From contig NZ_CP041969.1 in assembly GCF_014107495.1 (NCBI RefSeq), positions 124,001 to 188,000 on the forward strand: a stretch of 64,000 nucleotides of DNA. The letters run 5' to 3'. How positions within the stretch are numbered: position 1 is the stretch's first letter; every line of letters starts with the position of its first letter. Below the pieces are notes generated by a model that was given only the letters and a program-made list of their open reading frames with translations, made no database searches and had not been told where the DNA came from. Shown here in pieces: positions 59,763 to 64,000 of the stretch. Origin of the DNA: Cohnella cholangitidis (lineage in GTDB: Bacteria; Bacillota; Bacilli; Paenibacillales; Paenibacillaceae). Both the position numbers and the translations under genes were made by a program.

Positions 59763-60542
59763 TTAGCCTAACTCCAGATGATCATGCAAGCTTAACGGTT
59801 CCAACTTGATAAACTCTTCCTTATCTATTGCGTCGAAGTAACTCATCTGGTTGCCGGGGTAATTGCGCATTTTCCAGCCGGCCATATTCTTGTTGCCGCC
59901 GTACAGCGGATCCGAATAGACGCCTTCGATCGTTAAATTTTGCAGTAAATTGAAAAAGGTTGCCGCCGGAACCCCCTTCAATTTAACATCGTTTTTCTCG
60001 AAAGCAGTCAACACGGCATCTTGTTCTTCCGGCGTAATTTTCGTGAACGGCTTTTTGTAAGCGTCGTTACTGTAGTCGTTCAATGCGTCTAGTCCAAGCG
60101 CTAGCAGCTCTTTTCTCTTAAAGCTTAGCTGGTACCCTTGCGAAGCTTCCGAAGGATGGAATGGCGGCATCATATAATCCCTCGCGTTTGTTCCATAATC
60201 GCTAACCATTTGATGGTCGATGAAGAAGGCAACTCCGAGTTCCTTGGCGCCCGGTCCTAGCTCGTCTTTGGGAAATATTCGCTCGGATGCCGCTTCGGCG
60301 ACCAGGAACTGGTCCTGCGTGAAGTACATCAATGCCTGATTGTAATCCCGATCAGGCGCGGCACCCGGCGTCTCCGGCTGAACCGGCTCCTCTTCCGCTA
60401 CATTCCCCGTTTTCTTTAAGCTCGAGCCGACGATTCCGCCGATCACTCCGCCGACGACAACGCCTCCAAGCGCCGTGCCCGAGTATTTGAGAAACCTTCT
60501 GCGCGATTCGTCTTGGGGCTTTTGCGATTGTTCATTTGCCAC
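59763..60542 (-). CDS. Gluconate 2-dehydrogenase subunit 3-like protein, Tat signal
   Basis: The protein has 259 residues from the GTG at 60542, after AGAGG; the frame upstream to 60974 has no homology and contains other sequence. A classic twin-arginine signal (ESRRRFLKYSGTALGGVVVG) begins at residue 13. The body matches the gamma subunit of gluconate dehydrogenase (YNQALMYFTQDQFLVAEAAS, GAKELGVAFFIDHQM). It is 12 bases upstream of the GMC subunit and would carry it through Tat. It starts the four-gene operon ending with tatC and tatA. Confidence 0.87.
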   Translation of the reverse strand: MANEQSQKPQDESRRRFLKYSGTALGGVVVGGVIGGIVGSSLKKTGNVAEEEPVQPETPGAAPDRDYNQALMYFTQDQFLVAEAASERIFPKDELGPGAKELGVAFFIDHQMVSDYGTNARDYMMPPFHPSEASQGYQLSFKRKELLALGLDALNDYSNDAYKKPFTKITPEEQDAVLTAFEKNDVKLKGVPAATFFNLLQNLTIEGVYSDPLYGGNKNMAGWKMRNYPGNQMSYFDAIDKEEFIKLEPLSLHDHLELG

Positions 60543-60739
60543 TATCGGATCGTCCTCTCTTCCTCTTATGGAAAGAATATAGGGTGAGTGTTTCCCTAGA
60601 ATTGGTTTTTCATCCAACAAAAAACCGCTTTGTCGAATAAATCTTCTCCTTCGCCGACCTTTTCCGGCAAATTGCGCAAATCCGGCGTGATATACTTTCC
60701 ATGCGTGCAAACGTATGCACAATGGAAAGGAGGGAGTCG

Positions 60740-60793
60740 TTGACGAGCTTGCTAGAACATTGCCCGCAGAAAACAGCAGAATTCGAAGGTTAA
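60740..60793 (+). CDS. Possible 17-residue leader peptide
   Basis: A TTG at 60740 lies six bases after AAAGGAGGG and opens 17 codons ending in TAA (MTSLLEHCPQKTAEFEG). It precedes the discoidin gene by 47 bases. The Shine-Dalgarno is better than chance, but such a short frame may be fortuitous. The rest of the 60543-60840 gap holds the promoters of both genes and nothing else that I can name. Confidence 0.3.
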   Translation: MTSLLEHCPQKTAEFEG

Positions 60794-60840
60794 ACCGATT
60801 CGATGAAGCATGAATCCAATTAAAAAGGAGAGATGCAAAG

Positions 60841-61368
60841 ATGCGACTGACTCGAAAGCTTCTGAACCGAAGACTGATGTCGATCACTGCCGCATTGCTT
60901 ATCACTTCCGGACTCGGCGTCATCAGCGCAAGCGCCAGCGGCAACATCATTCCGCTCATGACTTCCAACTCCAACCCGTTGGGGACGGCTTACGCAAGCA
61001 GCGAGTGGAGCACCCACGAAGCCTATAAGGCTTTCGACCACGACAACAGCACGTACTGGTCCACGTCCAGCGGAGCATACGGGGAGCTGCGCTTCACCTT
61101 CAGCAGCACGAAAAACGTGAAATCCTACACGGTCCGCACCTCATCCCAACCGCTCGGCAACGTGCCGAAGACATGGACGTTCCAAGGCTCCGACGATGGC
61201 GTTAGCTGGTCCGTGCTGGATAGCGTATCGTCGTATCTTTACCCGAATTTCACGTACACGTACGACCTTCCTTTTAACAACAGCTACTATGATCGTTACC
61301 GGCTCGTCATTACGGCCAACAACGGCGCCTACTCGACATCGGTTGCCGAAGTGCAGATGTTCGAATAG
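60841..61368 (+). CDS. Secreted discoidin (F5/8 type C) domain protein
   Basis: The 175-residue protein has a signal peptide (RKLLNRRLMSITAALLITSG, cleavage after ASASG) and one discoidin domain: TAYASSEWSTHEAYKAFDHD, SYTVRTSSQPLGNVPKTWTF and YDRYRLVITANNGAYSTSVA. Such domains bind carbohydrates or phospholipids on cell surfaces. No enzyme domain is attached. AAAGGAGAG precedes the ATG, and a strong terminator follows. Confidence 0.88.
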   Translation: MRLTRKLLNRRLMSITAALLITSGLGVISASASGNIIPLMTSNSNPLGTAYASSEWSTHEAYKAFDHDNSTYWSTSSGAYGELRFTFSSTKNVKSYTVRTSSQPLGNVPKTWTFQGSDDGVSWSVLDSVSSYLYPNFTYTYDLPFNNSYYDRYRLVITANNGAYSTSVAEVQMFE

Positions 61369-61380
61369 CTTTTAAAACGA

Positions 61381-61425
61381 AAAAAGTGTCGGTACAGCGG
61401 GTTATCCCTGTTACCGGCACTTTTT
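61381..61425 (+). terminator. Intrinsic terminator
   Basis: AAAAAGTG (61381-61388) / CACTTTTT (61418-61425) is extended by CGGTACAG/CTGTTACCG with small mismatches. It follows the discoidin gene by 12 bases and may also work for the opposite strand. Confidence 0.85.
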
Positions 61426-61451
61426 CTTATGCGTTCCGCTTCCTCTAATCC

Positions 61452-62108
61452 TTAACCGACCTTAAACTGATATCCGACCCATTCGTGATAACGATAAGGC
61501 TGGAATTGCACTTTGAATCCCGTTTCCGAACGTTCGATCTGTTCCTTAATTAACCGATCGACGATAACGACTCCGCTCGACATGTTGGCATATTCCACGG
61601 CGCTGGAGATTGCATCGCCGTAATATAACCGATTCATCGGCGCTTGCAAGCCGGTTTGGAAGCCGAATACCGATCCCATGCTAATCCCGATCCCGCAATG
61701 AAAGCTCATCTCGATTCCTTCCTCTCTTAAGGAAGGTTGAATCACATTGGTGATCGCGTTAAGTATTTGCATTCCGCATATGCAACTGCGACTGGTAGCA
61801 TCGGGCTCGGACATTGGGAAAATAGCCGTATAGGCGTTAAGATTCGTTTCGATTAACTCTCCGCCCCATCCCGAAACGATCTGCGAGACAACGGATATAA
61901 ACCGGAAGACGCCAAGCTGCGTTAAGCTGAGATCTTGCGAATGGTCGCCATTGCGTTTGCCTTGGCTCTCCAAGCTCATATGAAGAACCGCATATTGATC
62001 TTCTGTAGGATAATGCTCCGGATGTTCAACCTGACGTTCGACCAACCTTTTAGATTGCTTCATCAGATTGTCGTAAGTAGCTTTAACCGTATCTGTAGTA
62101 TGGTTCAT
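61452..62108 (-). CDS. Nucleotidyl-cyclase-fold protein lacking catalytic residues, under a c-di-AMP riboswitch
   Basis: The protein has 218 residues from the ATG at 62108, after GGAGGTG. Residues about 65-200 follow the class III cyclase order: GVFRFISVVSQIVSGWGGEL, then NAYTAIFP, then FHCGIGISMGSVFGFQTGLQ and RLYYGDAISSAVEYANMSSG, then VIVDRLIKEQIE. In active cyclases the second metal aspartate lies in a GDG after the first strand pair; here that position reads NLNAYTA, and the Asn of the GDxVNxA motif is Ser (GDAISSA). Two catalytic positions are therefore lost, so it is likely a receptor or regulator. The upstream riboswitch ties it to c-di-AMP. Confidence 0.75.
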   Translation of the reverse strand: MNHTTDTVKATYDNLMKQSKRLVERQVEHPEHYPTEDQYAVLHMSLESQGKRNGDHSQDLSLTQLGVFRFISVVSQIVSGWGGELIETNLNAYTAIFPMSEPDATSRSCICGMQILNAITNVIQPSLREEGIEMSFHCGIGISMGSVFGFQTGLQAPMNRLYYGDAISSAVEYANMSSGVVIVDRLIKEQIERSETGFKVQFQPYRYHEWVGYQFKVG

Positions 62109-62220
62109 AAATACACCTCCTAAGATGATGGTTACTGACAATTTCCCGATAAATACGAAAAAGACCCGTATGTTATCGAGAGGAAATACTCCGATAATTG
62201 AAGGGCCTTAAATAAACAGA

Positions 62221-62242
62221 AAAGACCCTTGTGAAAGGGTCC
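62221..62242 (-). terminator. Riboswitch expression-platform terminator
   Basis: GACCCTT (62225-62231) / AAGGGTC (62236-62242) has a GTGA loop. The reverse strand ends in TTTT (62221-62224). It lies between the aptamer and the gene, so ligand-dependent transcription termination is likely. Confidence 0.82.
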
Positions 62243-62261
62243 GAAATGTTTAATCAATTGA

Positions 62262-62392
62262 CAGACCCATCTGCTGCTGACGAGGTTAGCTGACGGACTC
62301 GGGTAGATGGTACCCTTCATTCCTAAGAATGATTCGCCCCTAATGACTGGTTCCCCCGCTTCTCTCCCCTTACAGGTCGAGAACTAAGCGTA
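62262..62392 (-). ncRNA. c-di-AMP riboswitch (ydaO/yuaA family)
   Basis: The reverse strand carries the class's conserved blocks in order: CGCTTAGTTCTCGACC near the 5' end, GCGGGGGAACCA, AGGGGCGAATC, then CTTAGGAATGAAGGGTACC, and the hallmark CCGAGTCCGTCAGCTAACCT followed by CGTC. This matches the ydaO/yuaA consensus (GGGGAACC, GGGGxGAATC, CCGAACCCGxCAGCTAACCTCG). Known members bind two c-di-AMP molecules and usually repress potassium uptake or cell-wall genes. Here the downstream gene is a cyclase-fold protein. Confidence 0.88.
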
Positions 62393-62398
62393 CTCTAA

Positions 62399-62427
62399 AT
62401 TTTAAGCGGAATGGCTCCGATTGTCAA
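62399..62427 (-). promoter_or_regulatory. Promoter of the riboswitch transcript
   Basis: On the reverse strand a consensus -35 TTGACA (62422-62427) and a -10 TAAAAT (62399-62404) are separated by 17 bases. Transcription would start near 62391, at the 5' end of the aptamer. Confidence 0.82.
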
Positions 62428-62520
62428 CCACTTAATAAACATCCATGTTGACTAAGTAACGACAAGGAGCTAAAATAGCTAAATAACGGCTGCAACCGCT
62501 TGGATATTACGACTAGCTTG

Positions 62521-62549
62521 GCGGAAGAGAATTTCCCTTTCTCTTCCGC
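62521..62549 (+). other. Hairpin upstream of trhO
   Basis: An 11-bp perfect stem, GCGGAAGAGAA (62521-62531) / TTCTCTTCCGC (62539-62549), is followed by TATTCTTTATT. It looks like an intrinsic terminator on the + strand but has no + strand gene before it for over 1 kb. It may be an attenuator in the trhO leader. Confidence 0.55.
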
Positions 62550-62588
62550 TATTCTTTATTCCGATACAATTTAGAAAGGGGTTTGATC

Positions 62589-63491
62589 ATGACTACAGAA
62601 TATCGCATCCTATTATTTTACAAATACGTACCCATCGCCGACCCGGAGGCTCTGACTGCGGAGCATCTCCAATATTGCAAGGAGCTCGGAATCAAGGGAC
62701 GGATCCTGATCGCCAGCGAAGGCATCAACGGAACGTTATCCGGTACGATCGAGCAAACGAACCGCTATATGGAAGCAATGCGGTCGAATCCCCTCTTCTC
62801 GGATCTTCTGTTCAAAATCGACGAGGCAAGCGGGCACGCGTTCAAGAAACTGTTCGTCCGGCACAAGAAGGAACTCGTCACGTTGCGTTACGATAAGAAG
62901 CTTGATCCGAATACGGACGGCGGAGGAAGACTGACGCCCAAAGAATGGCATGATCATCTGGACAGGGACGATGTCCTTATCCTGGACGGAAGAAGCGACT
63001 ACGAATATGATCTCGGCCATTTCCGCAACGCGATCAGACCCGACCTCGAGACGTTCCGCGAATTTCCGGAGTGGATTCGAAATAACCTAACGGAACATAA
63101 GGACAAGCGCATTCTAACGTATTGCACGGGCGGCATACGTTGCGAAATGCTGACCGCCGTGCTCAAAAACGAAGGCTTCGAGGACGTATTCCAATTGGAT
63201 GGCGGCATCGTCACCTACGGACAAGATCCCGAAGTCCAAGGAAGAGGCTTCGACGGCAATTGTTACGTGTTCGATGAACGCGTCTCCGTTCGAATTAATC
63301 AGACGGACGAGCATATTTTAGTTGGCGAATGCCATCACTGCGGCAAGAAGACGGACCGTTACGTCAACTGCAAGGACGATACTTGCCATCTTCAGCACCT
63401 GGTATGCGAAGAGTGCGAGAGCGACAAGCGGGGATATTGTTCATCGGACTGCGAATCCCATGATCTGGTTGCTTCCGGGTCAACCCTCTAA
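62589..63491 (+). CDS. trhO: tRNA uridine(34) hydroxylase TrhO (rhodanese-related)
   Basis: The protein has 300 residues from the ATG at 62589, after AGAAAGGGG. It has the N-terminal acylphosphatase-like domain (YRILLFYKYVPIADPEALTA, GRILIASEGINGTLSGTIEQ) and a rhodanese domain with the active cysteine in TYCTGGIRCEMLTA. A C-terminal Cys-rich part follows (GECHHCGKKTDRYVNCKDDT, CHLQHLVCEECESDKRGYCS). TrhO hydroxylates wobble uridine in tRNA with oxygen. It is the first gene of the pair with the HTH regulator at 63520. Confidence 0.92.
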   Translation: MTTEYRILLFYKYVPIADPEALTAEHLQYCKELGIKGRILIASEGINGTLSGTIEQTNRYMEAMRSNPLFSDLLFKIDEASGHAFKKLFVRHKKELVTLRYDKKLDPNTDGGGRLTPKEWHDHLDRDDVLILDGRSDYEYDLGHFRNAIRPDLETFREFPEWIRNNLTEHKDKRILTYCTGGIRCEMLTAVLKNEGFEDVFQLDGGIVTYGQDPEVQGRGFDGNCYVFDERVSVRINQTDEHILVGECHHCGKKTDRYVNCKDDTCHLQHLVCEECESDKRGYCSSDCESHDLVASGSTL

Positions 63492-63519
63492 TCATTCGCG
63501 GTATCTGGAGGTTACGAGA

Positions 63520-64000
63520 TGAAAGACGAATTGGACTTATCTACCCGCAACAGAATCATGCAGATGTTGAAGACGTCCGGAGAGCTTACGACCAAGGATC
63601 TAACCGAACAGTTGGGCATTACCGGAATGGCGGTCAGGCGCCACATCTCGAACCTGGAACGGGAAAACCTGATCGAATCCACGACGGTGCGCATACCGAT
63701 GGGACGACCTGCAGCCGTCTATCGGTTGACCGATCAAGCCGATGACTTTTTCCCGAAAAATTATCACGCCGTCACGCTTGATCTGTTAGCGGAACTAGAG
63801 GGCGAGGCCGGCGAAAATATGGTCAACCATCTCTTCGACCTTCGTAAGACGACTCTTATGAATAGGTACAGCGGCAAGATGACGAATAAAGATTTGGAGA
63901 GCAAAGTAGCTGCCTTATCGGAAATCCAGAACGAAAACGGTTATATGGCTACTTGGGAGAAAAGCGGAGACAATGACTATACGATAACCGAATACAATTG
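63520..64000 (+). CDS. HTH-type transcriptional regulator, C-terminus outside window
   Basis: The 160 codons seen start at an ATG with CTGGAGG before it. An N-terminal winged helix (NRIMQMLKTSGELTTKDLTE, GITGMAVRRHISNLERENLI) and RIPMGRPAAVYRLTDQADDF follow, a pattern of the DeoR/SufR-like HTH regulators. The rest of the domain (FFPKNYHAVTLDLLAELEGE) may hold an Fe-S or ligand site beyond the window edge. It follows trhO by 28 bases and may be co-transcribed with it. Confidence 0.75.

Noticed and set aside
1..64000. tRNA, rRNA, complete IS element or prophage genes
   Set aside because: I looked for transposase or integrase motifs, CCA-ended cloverleaves and rRNA cores and saw none; I could not run a covariance search.

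Overview
The window looks like a chromosomal segment of a spore-forming, aerobic, moderate-GC Firmicute of the Paenibacillaceae (Cohnella/Paenibacillus-like). This is inferred from strong AGGAGG-type ribosome binding sites, frequent GTG/TTG starts, Bacillus-type regulatory sites (Zur, PerR and BlaI/CopY boxes, a ydaO-type riboswitch) and gene families such as DUF421/DUF1657, YciC, FusB-like and AdaA/AdaB. No rRNA, tRNA, CRISPR array, complete insertion sequence or prophage was seen.

Layout. 0-8.5 kb: DUF421 and DUF1657 genes, a decayed histidine kinase fragment, an Rrf2/thioredoxin-reductase-like pair with an operator, a frameshifted epimerase, a divergent DMT exporter/MocR pair, and an ArsR-rhodanese/MFS operon. 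8.5-14.6 kb: an oxalate-decarboxylase-type bicupin, then a zinc module (permease, TIGR03943 protein, Zur-controlled YciC) and a DHA2 exporter. 14.7-28.7 kb: mostly housekeeping and accessory genes: an unusual Gly-rich protein, an acetyltransferase, CoA transferase A/B, a FusB-like EF-G-binding protein, a frameshifted secreted propeller protein, a CBS protein, ROK/MFS, MarR, a YdcZ-Crp-YdcZ operon and a spermidine-synthase-like protein. 28.8-32.9 kb: a DNA alkylation repair island (adaA, adaB, a 2OG-Fe(II) oxygenase and a radical SAM protein, facing AlkD and a HhH-GPD glycosylase). 33-40.2 kb: a copper/sulfur region: lipoprotein, frameshifted CopA, sulfite-reductase-like protein, thioredoxin, TatA, ZIP transporter and a Tat-exported multicopper oxidase. 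Several genes here carry C-tract operators of the CsoR/CstR type, and a nearly identical one lies upstream of the DHA2 exporter. 40.5-48.6 kb: rhomboid, UspA, a hemerythrin-like protein, thiosulfate sulfurtransferase/flavin monooxygenase, a Cys/His/Lys repeat protein, a zinc-type CDF transporter behind a perfect PerR-type box, and an ABC-2 exporter. 48.7-48.95 kb is a cluster of nested inverted repeats. 49-54.5 kb: BlaI/M56 regulator pair, DUF3105, FixH/YtkA-like, SafE-like and a second P1B ATPase, resembling a copper/cytochrome-oxidase assembly set. 54.6-60.5 kb: a PadR/DHA2 operon, then a four-gene operon of gluconate-dehydrogenase-like small subunit, GMC oxidoreductase, TatC and TatA. 60.8-64 kb: a secreted discoidin protein, a c-di-AMP (ydaO-type) riboswitch with promoter and terminator in front of a cyclase-fold protein that has lost catalytic residues, trhO, and the start of a helix-turn-helix regulator.

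Main themes. Metal homeostasis (Zn, Cu, possibly Fe/Mn), sulfane sulfur and redox handling, DNA alkylation repair, and secretion of folded redox enzymes by two Tat modules, each encoded with its own substrate. Three reading frames are broken by a single-base shift in a homopolymer run, which could be sequencing error or real decay. The most unusual unit is the c-di-AMP riboswitch controlling a probable pseudo-cyclase.
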